From assembly GCA_951813285.1 (NCBI GenBank), contig OX638355.1, positions 132,001 through 196,000 on the forward strand: 64,000 bases of DNA. The letters run 5' to 3'. How positions within the stretch are numbered: position 1 is the first letter of the stretch; the number at the start of each line of letters is the position of its first letter. Both the position numbers and the translations under genes were made by a program. Below the pieces are notes generated by a model. The model was given only the letters and a program-made list of their open reading frames with translations. It searched no databases and was not told where the DNA came from. This DNA comes from Terriglobia bacterium. GTDB taxonomy: Bacteria > Acidobacteriota > Terriglobia > Versatilivoradales > Versatilivoraceae. Below, one piece after another: positions 1 to 9,180 of the stretch.

Positions 1-1113
1 AACCTGAGCAAAGCCATCCTGGACGAGGCGCTGCTGACAGGAGCCGATCTGCAGAATGCCGACCTGTCGGGGGCCTCTTTGTCGGGGAGCGACCTCAAGG
101 AGACCGACCTGCGGGGAGCCAATCTGACCGGGGCGGTGGTGGGAGATGAGGGACGGGTCTTGGCCACCGGCAACCCGGACGCCCCCCTGCTGCGGCCGAC
201 CGAAGTGGCGGGGGCCACCTGCGATCAGGCAAGCCAACTCCCGGACAAGTTGCTGTGCAAGAAACAGGTCGTGGAATTCGTGGCCTCGGCCCGGGTGGTC
301 AAGGTCGCCCGCAAAAAACGCCCCCGGCGCGTCGCCAGCAAAGCGTCAGACCTCATGAAGCCGGGCACCAGGCCCACCAGCAAGAACTGGCCGCTGTTCC
401 TCAAGACCGTTCGCGCCAAGACCTTCGACTACGAGCGTAAACTGCCCGAATTCGTCTGCAACCAAACCACCCGCCGATACCGCCAGATTGGTCGGGGGGG
501 ATGGAAGCAGGAGGATTTCCTGGCTCACCAACTCTCCTATCACACCAAGCAGAAGCATTACAAGAACGTGGGCGCCAGCAGCGCTCCTCCCCAGACGGCA
601 GGGGAGTTCGGTCCCGCCATCGCAGAACTCTTCTCCCCGGAATCCCAAGCCACCCTGGAACTGGAACGCCTGGAGAAGATCAACGGCCGCGAAGTGGCGC
701 GGGTCCGCTTTAGTGTCCCGGCCGAGCATTCCAAGCGAACCCTCCGCGTTAGTGAAAAGACGTCTGTCACCTACGGGTATGAGGGGCATTGCTGGATCGA
801 CCTGAAGGAATTCCAGGTGGTGCGGTTTCGCGCCAAGGACACCGAGATCCCCAAGGAGTCTCCCATCAAGGCCTACGAGCTCACCATCGACTACAAGAAG
901 ATTGGAATCGGCAAGCGATCCTACTACCTTCCGTCCAGAATGCAGGAGACGGTGAGAACCAGCTTCATAGGAAACAGAAATCTCGGCCTGATTGCTTCCG
1001 CGGCAGGCCCGGGGTCCCCGGTGCAGTCGAGAAATTTCGACTCCATCTCCACCAGGTTCGTGACTCACTTCGGCAAGTACCGGGACTATGCGCAGCGTGC
1101 GAAGGCCAATTGA
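1..1113 (+). CDS. Pentapeptide-repeat protein fused to an acidobacterial exported-type domain (5' end missing)
   Basis: The frame is open from base 1, so the start lies outside the window. The first 45 visible residues are nine consecutive pentapeptides of the A(D/N)LxG type, which normally fold as a right-handed quadrilateral beta-helix. A linker of about 65 residues follows. The remaining ~240 residues carry an 'LPEFVCNQ' motif and a beta-rich stretch ending in a 'RSYYLPSRMQET' segment. That second part has the same layout as the protein at 56739-57728, a type I know from Acidobacteria as secreted proteins of unknown function. It stops at 1113 and converges on the YhaN-like gene. No catalytic motif is visible and no function can be assigned; the pentapeptide part may be a scaffold. 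Confidence 0.75.
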   Translation, partial: NLSKAILDEALLTGADLQNADLSGASLSGSDLKETDLRGANLTGAVVGDEGRVLATGNPDAPLLRPTEVAGATCDQASQLPDKLLCKKQVVEFVASARVVKVARKKRPRRVASKASDLMKPGTRPTSKNWPLFLKTVRAKTFDYERKLPEFVCNQTTRRYRQIGRGGWKQEDFLAHQLSYHTKQKHYKNVGASSAPPQTAGEFGPAIAELFSPESQATLELERLEKINGREVARVRFSVPAEHSKRTLRVSEKTSVTYGYEGHCWIDLKEFQVVRFRAKDTEIPKESPIKAYELTIDYKKIGIGKRSYYLPSRMQETVRTSFIGNRNLGLIASAAGPGSPVQSRNFDSISTRFVTHFGKYRDYAQRAKAN

Positions 1114-1350
1114 CCCTCTCCCCGGCCGGTAACGGCGGGGTCAACCCGACAGATCCGCAGCCGCTCTCCTGGGCAGAGATCCCTGCCGCGAGAAACGCCC
1201 GCCCAGAGTCGACAATGCAGTGAACAAAGCCGCCGACGCCAGCGAGATCGCCCCGGGCGCCGGAATGGAAGCCCCCGTGCAGACCGTTGCCGGGATGGCC
1301 ATGGCCTCGTTCAAGGCCATCTTGCCAGAGGTCCCTTTTCGTCGGTGGTG

Positions 1351-4300
1351 TCAACCCATTGGGACCACTTCCGGGTCTTGCGCACCTGACTGGGCTGCTG
1401 CGTTTTGGAAGATTTCAACGATCGTCGGATGGCAGGTGAATACCAGCACCTGGTTGGTCTGAGACAACTCTACGAAAGCGCGGGCGGCCCGCAGTCCCCG
1501 GTCGGGATCGAAGTTCACCAACGCCTCGTCCACGATCACCGGAATCCGCTCCGACCGCTGGCCCAACTCGCGGACCAGCCCGAACCGCAGGGACAGGAAT
1601 AACTGCTCCCGCGTACCGCGGCTGAGCTGGTTGGGCTGTTTGGAGATGCCCGAGGAATCCGTTACCTGTATCTCCGAACTGCCGAGCGGAGAAAACACCG
1701 TCTGGTAACGCCCCTCGGTGATGTCATTGAAGAACGATTCGGCATGTCGGACGACACCCGGCTGCCGCTCTTTCTCGAACTTGCCCTGGGCCTCCTTGAG
1801 AAGGTTCTCGGCGATGGTGCGAACAGCCCACTCCCGCGCATGGCCGCGCATCTCCTCCAACAGCCGGTGCCGATCCAATCGCCACGTTGACGACTCCTCT
1901 TCACCGACCAGTCTCTTGAGCTCGGTTTGGATCGATCCTTGCTTGGTGGACAATTCACTTATCCTGGCATCAGCCTTCTCAATTTCTTCCTCGACCAGGC
2001 GCTCCTTGTCTCGGATATCCTGAATATCCGTGCCGCCGAGTTGTTTTTTCAGGGCTTTGAGCGGCTCTCCAGGGCCGCTGAGGCCCTGCAGACGCCCGAG
2101 TGCGCCGCGCCGCTTCTCTTCCAGATCCGTTCGCCGACACACGGTCTCTGCCCGCTTGCGAAAGTCCTCGACGTCGGAGGCGCCGCCGGATTGGATCAGA
2201 CCCTTCATCTCCTCCCTTGCCTTCCGCAGTTCACTCGCGCGCGCCTTCAACTGGTGCTTGGCCTTCCTTAAATCGGCCTTTGCGTCGGTCCGATCTCTGA
2301 CTCTCTGCCCGACTTCGGTGTGCATCTCGATCAGCCTGTCGGCCGCGGCGGCGACGGTACTCGAATCGTTCCTGTCGAAGGGAACGCCGAAGTTCGAGGC
2401 CAGAGGCGCAGCTATTGCAACGTAGTCGTGGATATCCTTCTGAATCGCCGCAATACGCTGCCTCAGACTTCGCCGGTCGCGAAGTTGAATGAGTCCAAGC
2501 TCGACCTTACCTCGAAGCTCTCCTACGGTTTGCGGGGAGAACGTCTCCCGCAGGCCGCGATCTGCCAGCCACTGCCGCCATTCCCGCTGGACGGCCTCAA
2601 GTTGCGCCTCCGCCTCCTTGACGGCTTCCATTGACTTCTCCTTCTGGCTCTTCCGCTGCCTGGTCCTACGCTTCATACCGTCAAGGTTGTCCGATAGACG
2701 TGTCCATTCATAAACCCGTGTCTGCTCTTCGTCCAAAGCACCGTCTGCGGTGATTAGGGAAAGCTCGTCGATCGTTTCCAGGCCAAGGGGCACGGCCTCT
2801 TCTTCGAGCGCCGACTGGAGGTCCTTCAACTCGGTCTCGGCCTTGCGGAGCGACTCGCGGATCGGAACGGCGAGGGGAGACTCGGCAGCCGCTCCGGGAG
2901 AGGACGGGCCGGAGGCGAACAGGTAGGCTGCGATACCGACAAGTGCGGCACCGCCGATTATTCCGACGGGTAGAACGGGTCCACCGAGTAAGCCCCCTGC
3001 GAGCAGGAGTGCGATTCCGACCACCAAGCTGACGGTTGCGGCCATCCTGCTACCGCCCGGCCCGCGGGCCGGAGGCACGGCGCTCTTGAGGCTGTCGAGC
3101 TGGCTTTGCAGATCGTAGACTCGCTGATTGACACGGGAAATATTGTCGAGGCGCGAGTTCGCACGACGAATCAAATCCCGCTGCTGTCGTATCTGATTGG
3201 AGTCGAGGTCTGGTTTCACGGAAGTGCCAAAATCCCGGTCAGCCTTGTTCTCCGCTTCCTCGGCCTCCTTCAGCGCCTTCCCATCTTGATCGAGAGCAGC
3301 TTCGCTCCGCTTCAGCGCCTCGCTGGCCTCTTGCAGCCGTTCCTGATATCGCAAGATCTCCTCGCGGACGGACAACGACAGGTCGAAATTCTCCAGTCGG
3401 GCTTCGTCCCAGTCAGGCCCCAGGTCCTTCAGGGCCGCGGTCAAAGATTTGTCATGATCCAGGAGTTCAGACTCGCGCTTCGGCAAGTCGCGGACGGAGT
3501 TGTCAAAGGAAGTTCGGCCCCGTTCCAGTTTTCGGATGTGGGATGAATGGCTGAGGATGGCCTCTTGCTCGACCGCCGCCTCCGCCCTGGCTTTGACTTC
3601 ACCCACCTCCTCGTCAACGGAGTCGTATTCTTTCTGCGCAGTCCCGATCCGCTCCTCCAGTTTTTCCAGGCGGCTGACGCCGTTGACGGGAAAGTCGTCG
3701 ATGGCCGGCAACTCGGCCAGTTGTACTTCGGCCTGGTTGAGGCCGTTCCAGTCGTCCCAGGCGTTCCTCAAAAGCCTTTGGTGGTCGAGCTGCTTCCGGC
3801 GGGAATGACGGCTCCGGCTGACCTCTTGCAGGTTCGTCTCGACGTTTTCCAGTTCGTCCGTCATCCTCCCGTATTCCGCAGCGAGACTCTCCACATCCCT
3901 AAGAGAGCTCTCTACTCGATCGAACGCTCCCGCGGTATCATGGATTGCGTGTTTGTTGCCGCCTTTCAAGAACAACCTGGTCTTGCCGTTGTACAACGCC
4001 TTCCGTGCATCGGGGAGCTTTGACGCACCCATGCCGGCGCTGTAGATCTGGCTGTTGACGCTGTCATCGCTCAGCAATTTCTCGCTGTGGAGCTCGTCGA
4101 GGGTGAAGGTGAAGACTTTCTGAAAGACGTCCCTGGAGTGGTAGCCCAGCAATCGCGGCAATTCCACATCGGGGAGCAGTGTGCCGGACTCGGCAGTCAG
4201 CCCAACCGTCCCTCCGCCGGAGTAGCGGCGGACATTAACAACTTCTCCGCCATCGCCGAATATAGTGATGCTCCCCCCGTGGCGGCCACCCGCGAGCGGC

Positions 4301-4497
4301 GGGTAATAGTTATAGCCTGATGGAGTCCTGCCCCTGGCCGTACGAAAACCGAACAACACTCTCCGAACGAACTCCAGCAGCGTGCTCTTACCCGCTTCGT
4401 TGGGACCGAGAAAGACGGTGACGGGCCGCTGGAAGGGGCCCAATGCCCGGTCGGAGAACCGCCCGAAGCCGTCGATGTGCAGACTCAATATCTTCAT
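1351..4497 (-). CDS. yhaN: YhaN-like AAA ATPase (SbcC/Rad50 relative)
   Basis: A 1048-residue SMC/Rad50-type ATPase expected to partner a DNA nuclease in double-strand-end processing. The N-terminus has a Walker A motif GPNEAGKST at residues 31-39, in the form typical of YhaN. Long charged coiled-coil stretches follow on both sides of a hydrophobic double segment at about 484-527; YhaN proteins characteristically carry such a central membrane hairpin, whereas SbcC has a zinc hook. The ABC signature-like 'LSRGT' lies near 953 and Walker B 'VIVDEALVNFD' near 985-997. The ATG at 4497 overlaps the stop of the upstream phosphoesterase by four bases, so the two are translationally coupled. The assignment to the family is firm; the exact DNA substrate is not known. 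Confidence 0.9.
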   Translation of the reverse strand: MKILSLHIDGFGRFSDRALGPFQRPVTVFLGPNEAGKSTLLEFVRRVLFGFRTARGRTPSGYNYYPPLAGGRHGGSITIFGDGGEVVNVRRYSGGGTVGLTAESGTLLPDVELPRLLGYHSRDVFQKVFTFTLDELHSEKLLSDDSVNSQIYSAGMGASKLPDARKALYNGKTRLFLKGGNKHAIHDTAGAFDRVESSLRDVESLAAEYGRMTDELENVETNLQEVSRSRHSRRKQLDHQRLLRNAWDDWNGLNQAEVQLAELPAIDDFPVNGVSRLEKLEERIGTAQKEYDSVDEEVGEVKARAEAAVEQEAILSHSSHIRKLERGRTSFDNSVRDLPKRESELLDHDKSLTAALKDLGPDWDEARLENFDLSLSVREEILRYQERLQEASEALKRSEAALDQDGKALKEAEEAENKADRDFGTSVKPDLDSNQIRQQRDLIRRANSRLDNISRVNQRVYDLQSQLDSLKSAVPPARGPGGSRMAATVSLVVGIALLLAGGLLGGPVLPVGIIGGAALVGIAAYLFASGPSSPGAAAESPLAVPIRESLRKAETELKDLQSALEEEAVPLGLETIDELSLITADGALDEEQTRVYEWTRLSDNLDGMKRRTRQRKSQKEKSMEAVKEAEAQLEAVQREWRQWLADRGLRETFSPQTVGELRGKVELGLIQLRDRRSLRQRIAAIQKDIHDYVAIAAPLASNFGVPFDRNDSSTVAAAADRLIEMHTEVGQRVRDRTDAKADLRKAKHQLKARASELRKAREEMKGLIQSGGASDVEDFRKRAETVCRRTDLEEKRRGALGRLQGLSGPGEPLKALKKQLGGTDIQDIRDKERLVEEEIEKADARISELSTKQGSIQTELKRLVGEEESSTWRLDRHRLLEEMRGHAREWAVRTIAENLLKEAQGKFEKERQPGVVRHAESFFNDITEGRYQTVFSPLGSSEIQVTDSSGISKQPNQLSRGTREQLFLSLRFGLVRELGQRSERIPVIVDEALVNFDPDRGLRAARAFVELSQTNQVLVFTCHPTIVEIFQNAAAQSGAQDPEVVPMG

Positions 4498-5762
4498 CGG
4501 TCGTCGTCCTCGGCAAGCAAGTCCACGGCCATGGCTTCAGCCTCATCGACCAGCGCGGCAAGTTCCTCCTCGTTTGGGGCAAACATGGACAAATATCGGC
4601 GAAAGCGGTGGTGCTGGTAGAGGTCGGAAAGCCCGGCGCCGATCCGAGCCAGCAGTTCGGGGTCGGTCTTCGCCCGGTCGGCCGTCCGCAGCACCTCCGC
4701 CACAAAATCGGAACCTTTCAGCCTGGCTTCGCGGTCGAACGGAGATGCGCTCGCGTCCTCAATGCGTTCGCACCAGACGAACGGTGACCTTTCGGCCCAT
4801 TCCCCATTGATTTCTTCGACGAGGTCATCAATGGCGTTCGGCCTGCGGAGAGTTCGGTTCAACTCACCGCGTCCGGTGAGGGTAACGCGAACGACGGCCG
4901 ACCGGCCGTCGGTGCTGTCCAGCAGACCTTGCATTCCTTCGTGCAATGCGTCCAGCAGTTCCTGTTCCGTCTCGAACGGCGCGATGTCGACCTGGAGCGT
5001 TTCCCACCGGACGGTGGCCATTGGGTGGAACGTCGAGTGCACGTTTCCGCCATCGTCCACCTCGACAAGATTGACACCTCGAGCGCCGGTCTCGTTCGGA
5101 TGCCGGCCCTGTGGGTTGCCGGGATAGACAACCGTCGGTTCCCGCTCGCTCAGAACCTGGCGGGTGTGCACGTGGCCGAGCGCCCAGTAATCAATGCCGG
5201 ACGTTGCAAGGTCCTCTAGCGAGCAGGGGGCGTAAGCCGCGTGGTTGGGGTCATTGCTCACGTTGGCGTGCAGCAGCCCGATCGAGAACGGGCCGGGATC
5301 GACCCTTCCAAGGCGGCGGGCCAGGTTCTCAGTAAACTCGCGCTTCGGGTAGCTGATACCGTGTATGACCGCTCGGTTCGGGTTCTCGAACACCGGCACA
5401 GCTTCCCACTCGGTGCCAAAGCGGCGACAGCTTTGCGGATAATCCAGCCGTGCCTGCCAGCCGTCCAACGGGTCGTGATTGCCGTGGCAGACGAAGGAGC
5501 GAATGCCCTGGGTGTCCAACTTATTCAGCCCTTCGACGAACTTGAGTTGGGCGCGCAGGCTGCGGTCGGCTCCGTCGTATACGTCTCCCGCGACCAGCAG
5601 CGCATCCACCTCTTCGGAAATGCACAGGTTGATGATGTTCTCGTATGCGTCAAAGGTCGCACTGTAGAGCCCGTTCGCTACATGTTCGGGCGCGGCGGCC
5701 CTCAAACCGGTGAAGGGGCTGTCCAGGTGCAGGTCGGCGGCATGTACGAAGCGAATCCTCAT
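4494..5762 (-). CDS. yhaO: YhaO/SbcD-type metallophosphoesterase (DNA exonuclease subunit)
   Basis: A 422-residue calcineurin-like phosphoesterase of the Mre11/SbcD group, presumably a two-metal nuclease working with the YhaN-like ATPase encoded directly downstream. The metal-binding motifs are in order: D10-x-H12, the GD motif ending at D60, GNHD at 94-97, a His in 'LLHANVSND', and 'GHVH' in the 190s. The protein is about the usual length for YhaO. Its stop overlaps the ATPase start by four bases, giving a two-gene operon. The gene is divergent from the SDR gene at 6075, with about 310 bp between them as shared promoter space. Confidence 0.9.
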   Translation of the reverse strand: MRIRFVHAADLHLDSPFTGLRAAAPEHVANGLYSATFDAYENIINLCISEEVDALLVAGDVYDGADRSLRAQLKFVEGLNKLDTQGIRSFVCHGNHDPLDGWQARLDYPQSCRRFGTEWEAVPVFENPNRAVIHGISYPKREFTENLARRLGRVDPGPFSIGLLHANVSNDPNHAAYAPCSLEDLATSGIDYWALGHVHTRQVLSEREPTVVYPGNPQGRHPNETGARGVNLVEVDDGGNVHSTFHPMATVRWETLQVDIAPFETEQELLDALHEGMQGLLDSTDGRSAVVRVTLTGRGELNRTLRRPNAIDDLVEEINGEWAERSPFVWCERIEDASASPFDREARLKGSDFVAEVLRTADRAKTDPELLARIGAGLSDLYQHHRFRRYLSMFAPNEEELAALVDEAEAMAVDLLAEDDDR

Positions 5763-6074
5763 CGTCTTTCTCTAAATCCGGGTCCAAACAAGGGCGCCAG
5801 TATAGCAGAGAGCTCCTGGCTGCACGGCAAGCTGCACCGGCCGGCGAAACAAACCGGAGGGACAGTCCTCAACCGAGGTTGCATCGCTCGACTCCAGGCA
5901 CTTAAGATAGCATCCTGGAGGCCGGAGCCCACGAAACCCGGTCTTGCTCGAAGGCTGCAAAGGGTAATGCCAGGCGCGCGCCGGCCGTTCACGCCGCCAT
6001 GGCAGGGATGGTCCGATGGAACGGCGCCTCCACATTGCCGGCCCGAGCGCAAGCCGATTCACCAACTGCCCGCC
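5763..6074. other. Divergent intergenic region without a gene
   Basis: This 312-bp gap separates the yhaO-like gene (-) and the SDR gene (+). It must contain both promoters, but I see no convincing sigma-70 boxes, palindromic operator or riboswitch fold. The SDR reading frame stays open through this region, but the residues there show no SDR similarity. Confidence 0.5.
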
Positions 6075-6830
6075 ATGGATGAATTGAAAGGAAGGGTGGC
6101 GATCGTTACCGGGGCGGCTTCCGGAATCGGCCGCGGCGTGGCCGAACTCTTCGCCCGGGAAGGAGCGTTCGGCCTGACGCTGGCCGACAACCAGGCGCCC
6201 CCCCTGCAAGACCTGGCTTCAGAGCTGCGGAAGCGTTGCGGTTGCGACCTGCTGGTTTCGGAGACCGACGTTTCCGAGCCGGACCAGGTGAACCGCATGG
6301 TTCAGGCCACCGCGGAGCGGTTCGGGCGGATCGACATCCTGATCAACAACGCCGGCATCTGCCCCATGGTTCCCTGGGACCGCACCACACTGGAAAGCTG
6401 GAATCGAATGCTCTCGGTCAACCTGACCAGCGCCTTCCTTTGCAGCAAGGCGGTGCTGCCCCACATGAGGAAACGGAAGTTCGGCCGGCTGGTCCACATC
6501 TCCTCGGTGGGAGCTTTCGTGGGCAGCGTCACCGGTCATGTCGGCTACGGGGTGAGCAAGGCGGGCGTCATCGCGCTGTCCAAGTACCTGGCCAAGCAGT
6601 TTGCCTGCGACGGCATCCTCTCCAACGCCATTGCGCCGGGAAGCATCGATACTCCCCTTGCCGAGGCCTTCGGTGAGGAAAACCTGCAAAGGTACGTGGA
6701 GGCTTCGCTGGTGAAGCGCCAGGGAACGCCTCGGGAAATTGCCGAGGCGGTCCTGTTCCTGGCCGGTCCCCGGTCGAGCTACGTGACGGGTTCGACCATG
6801 CACGTCAACGGAGGCTCGCTCTTGATTTGA
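6075..6830 (+). CDS. Short-chain dehydrogenase/reductase (classical SDR)
   Basis: A 251-residue NAD(P)-dependent oxidoreductase, full length for a classical SDR. The cofactor motif TGAASGIG is at residues 12-19, NNAG at 91-94, and the catalytic set is N116, S143/S144, Y158 and K162 (YGVSK). The C-terminus ends in the usual 'SSYVTGSTMHVNGG' segment. I chose the ATG at 6075 because SDR homology begins immediately after it; the frame continues open upstream but encodes nothing SDR-like. The FabG-like sequence gives no substrate. A small cupin gene follows 94 bp downstream on the same strand and may be co-transcribed. Confidence 0.88.
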   Translation: MDELKGRVAIVTGAASGIGRGVAELFAREGAFGLTLADNQAPPLQDLASELRKRCGCDLLVSETDVSEPDQVNRMVQATAERFGRIDILINNAGICPMVPWDRTTLESWNRMLSVNLTSAFLCSKAVLPHMRKRKFGRLVHISSVGAFVGSVTGHVGYGVSKAGVIALSKYLAKQFACDGILSNAIAPGSIDTPLAEAFGEENLQRYVEASLVKRQGTPREIAEAVLFLAGPRSSYVTGSTMHVNGGSLLI

Positions 6831-6924
6831 CTTCCATCCGACGGACGGCGAAAAGGTTCAAGGAGCAGTCGGCTCTCATCCTCCCCCAATCTTCCCCCGG
6901 CTTTCCACAAGAAAGGCATCCCCA

Positions 6925-7329
6925 ATGGCACACAATCCAGAATGGGTCCTGGACCCGAAGCACTTCCCTGTCTGGCAGGCTCCCGATAGGTCCCGCCGGG
7001 TCAATCTGCTGGTGAGCCCAGAAACCTGCGGCGCCGGCGACATCGCAGCCGGACTCTTCTGGCTGCACCCGGGGCATGAGACCCAGGCCGACATCCACCC
7101 CGAGTCGGCCGAAATCTACTACGTGGTGAGCGGCCGGGGGAGACTGGTCATGGACGGTCAGGATTTCAGGGTCGAGAAGGGCATGACCGTCTACATTCCG
7201 GCCGGAGTCGAGCACCAGTCCTTCAACGACGGCCACGAAGACCTCTGCTACTTCTACGCCTTCGCTCCGCCGCCCCCGGGTCCCAGCAAGCAGGAGGACC
7301 AGGGCTGGAATCGGATGGCTTTCCGGTAG
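6925..7329 (+). CDS. Single-domain cupin protein
   Basis: A 134-residue protein with one cupin_2-type beta-barrel. The first cupin motif is represented by 'HPGHETQADIHPESAEIYYVVSG', with several His and Glu as possible metal ligands. The second motif is around 'GMTVYIPAGVEHQSFN'. The length suits a stand-alone cupin. A purine-rich 'aagaaagg' precedes the ATG. It follows the SDR gene on the same strand and converges on the P450 gene. Small cupins of this kind act as sugar or keto-acid isomerases, dioxygenases or ligand sensors. The sequence alone does not distinguish these. Confidence 0.8.
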   Translation: MAHNPEWVLDPKHFPVWQAPDRSRRVNLLVSPETCGAGDIAAGLFWLHPGHETQADIHPESAEIYYVVSGRGRLVMDGQDFRVEKGMTVYIPAGVEHQSFNDGHEDLCYFYAFAPPPPGPSKQEDQGWNRMAFR

Positions 7330-7392
7330 AGGGATTCCGTGGAATCGGCCCTGCTTCCCAGTCTTGTGCGGGAGATCGGGCCAGCCCGGCAC

Positions 7393-8604
7393 TCACCCAA
7401 ACGTCACCGGGAGCCGCTCCAGGCCACGAAAGACCGTATTTTTCCAGACCAGCTCATCCGTGGCCAGCTCAAGGTTGGGCAGGCGCCGCAGCAGCGCATT
7501 GATGGCGATGGGAGCTTCCAGACGCGCCAGCGGAGCACCCACACAGAAGTGCGGACCCTGACCGAAGGAAACATGTCTATTGGGGTGGCGCTCGATATCG
7601 AATGAGTCCGGGTTGGGAAATACGGCCGGGTCCCGGCTGGCCGCGCCCAGCATCTGCACCACCAGTTGACCCATCTGAACGAGGTGGCCGTCCAACTCCA
7701 CCGCCTCGGTGGCGAGGCGGCGGTTGCGCTGGAACGGTCCCTCGTAGCGCAACATCTCTTCCACCGCCGTCCTGGCCTTATCCGGTTCGGCTCTCAGCTT
7801 CCGCATCTGTTCCGGGTGTTGAATCAGTGCCAGCACGCCGCTGGAGATCAGGTAGGTGGTGGTCTCGTGCCCGCCGATCAGCAAGGTCACGCAGGTCGAA
7901 ATGAGTTCCTCTTCGGTCAGACGTTCCCCTTCCTCTTCGGCAGCCACCAGGGCGCTGATGAGATCGTCCCGCGGCTCCAATCGGCGGCGCCTGAAGGTCG
8001 ATCGAAAGTAGTCCTGCAGAGCCAGCAGAGCCTCCTGGGATGACAAAAGCACTTCGGGCACGGGCTTGGGGGTGGCCATGAACTCGATAATCTTCCCCGA
8101 CCAGCGCTTGAGCTTGCCGTGGTCAGCCGCCGGGACTCCCAGCAGCCTGGCAATGACCGTGACCGGCAAGGGGTAGGAGAAGTCCCAGATGATGTCCATC
8201 CTGCCCCGGGGCCGCACTTCGTCGATCAGCCCCTCGACAATCTCCTCCACGTAACCGGCCATGGCGCCGATGGTGCCGGGCAGGAAGGCCTTATGCACCA
8301 GTTTGCGCATACGGGTGTGATCGGGTGGGTCGACGTTGATGAGACCCTGGGAATAGTGGCGCACCAGGGGCTGGACCTGTTCCCGAACGGCTTGCGGGAT
8401 CTCCATGGTGGCGGTAAGCCTGCCGACGCTGGTGAAGCGCCTGGGATTTTGCAGGGTGCTGACAATTTCCCGATAACGAGTGAGGATCCAACAACCCCAG
8501 AGATCGCTCCAGTATATGGGAGCCTCGCGGCGCAGCAGGTGGTAAGTGGGATAGGGACTCTGCGCGAATTCGGGGGAAGTGAGGAGGTGGTCGAACTCGG
8601 CCAT
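7393..8604 (-). CDS. Cytochrome P450 monooxygenase
   Basis: A 403-residue soluble bacterial class I P450. The I-helix oxygen-activation motif GGHETT is at 244-249, ExxR at 283-286, and the heme-binding loop FGQGPHFCVGAPLAR contains the axial thiolate C354. The length and motif spacing match CYP107-like family members, which hydroxylate small molecules including polyketides, terpenes and fatty acids. No ferredoxin or ferredoxin reductase gene is adjacent, so electrons must come from partners elsewhere. It is convergent with the cupin gene and about 28 kb from the polyketide locus. I have no sequence evidence linking it to that pathway. Confidence 0.93.
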   Translation of the reverse strand: MAEFDHLLTSPEFAQSPYPTYHLLRREAPIYWSDLWGCWILTRYREIVSTLQNPRRFTSVGRLTATMEIPQAVREQVQPLVRHYSQGLINVDPPDHTRMRKLVHKAFLPGTIGAMAGYVEEIVEGLIDEVRPRGRMDIIWDFSYPLPVTVIARLLGVPAADHGKLKRWSGKIIEFMATPKPVPEVLLSSQEALLALQDYFRSTFRRRRLEPRDDLISALVAAEEEGERLTEEELISTCVTLLIGGHETTTYLISSGVLALIQHPEQMRKLRAEPDKARTAVEEMLRYEGPFQRNRRLATEAVELDGHLVQMGQLVVQMLGAASRDPAVFPNPDSFDIERHPNRHVSFGQGPHFCVGAPLARLEAPIAINALLRRLPNLELATDELVWKNTVFRGLERLPVTFG

Positions 8605-9180
8605 GGGCGGGTCTCTCTAATCGAATGGGTACCGCACAAGCACCCTGGCTTGAAACCCGCCTGGAAACTGCGGCTCTGCCGACAGGCCTTGTCATGACGG
8701 GTGGGACCGCCACATCCTTCGGAATTCTAGCACGGGAATTCCGAAGGCAGCTTCCATCTCGGCTTCTGTAACTTCCCCTCAAGGCAGCAGCCGCTCCGCC
8801 TGTATCGATGTGCTGTAGACTCGGCGTCAGGCATTGGCCCCCCTCCGCATCAGCCTTCGCCATTCGGCTCGACTTCTGTGCAAGCCGAACATGGTTTACA
8901 CAGTAAACCGCAAACATGGTTTACATTCTGCCCAGGAATCGGGCACGGCGCCTCTTGCAAGCCTCAAGTATCACTCCCCCCTTGAGGGGGAGTCGGCGAG
9001 ACAAGGGCGCCAGCCCGCGGTCGAGCCGGAGGGGGGCCAACGCCCCGTCCCATTCAACCGAATCTGGATCAGTCGATCAGCCCGGCGTATAATCGGACCC
9101 TCAACCGAGAGTTTCTTTGACGACCCCGAAGGGAACCATACCAGCCAATACCCTTCCCAGCCTGCCCCGAGGACCCTTCC
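8605..9180. other. Non-coding region with dispersed repeats between P450 and MetE-like genes
   Basis: This 576-bp gap has no credible gene. It holds an inverted copy of a dispersed repeat (about 8824-8880), a second copy in the other orientation (about 8971-9045, beginning with a CTCCCCCCTTGAGGGGGAG palindrome), and a short palindromic operator-like site at 8893-8909. Related copies of the dispersed repeat occur at about 19286-19345 and 21664-21750. The last ~130 bp should carry the promoter of the methyltransferase gene. Confidence 0.6.
8893..8924. promoter_or_regulatory. Palindromic operator-like site with an extra half-site
   Basis: GGTTTAC-ACA-GTAAACC forms a perfect 7-bp inverted repeat at 8893-8909, followed by a third GGTTTAC half-site at 8918-8924. 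This looks like a repressor-binding site. No repressor gene lies beside it, and it sits about 260 bp upstream of the MetE-like start. Confidence 0.35.

Noticed and set aside
5241-6074. N-terminal extension of the SDR protein
   Set aside because: The open frame upstream of 6075 lies opposite the yhaO-like gene and has no SDR similarity; the classical SDR start fits the ATG at 6075.
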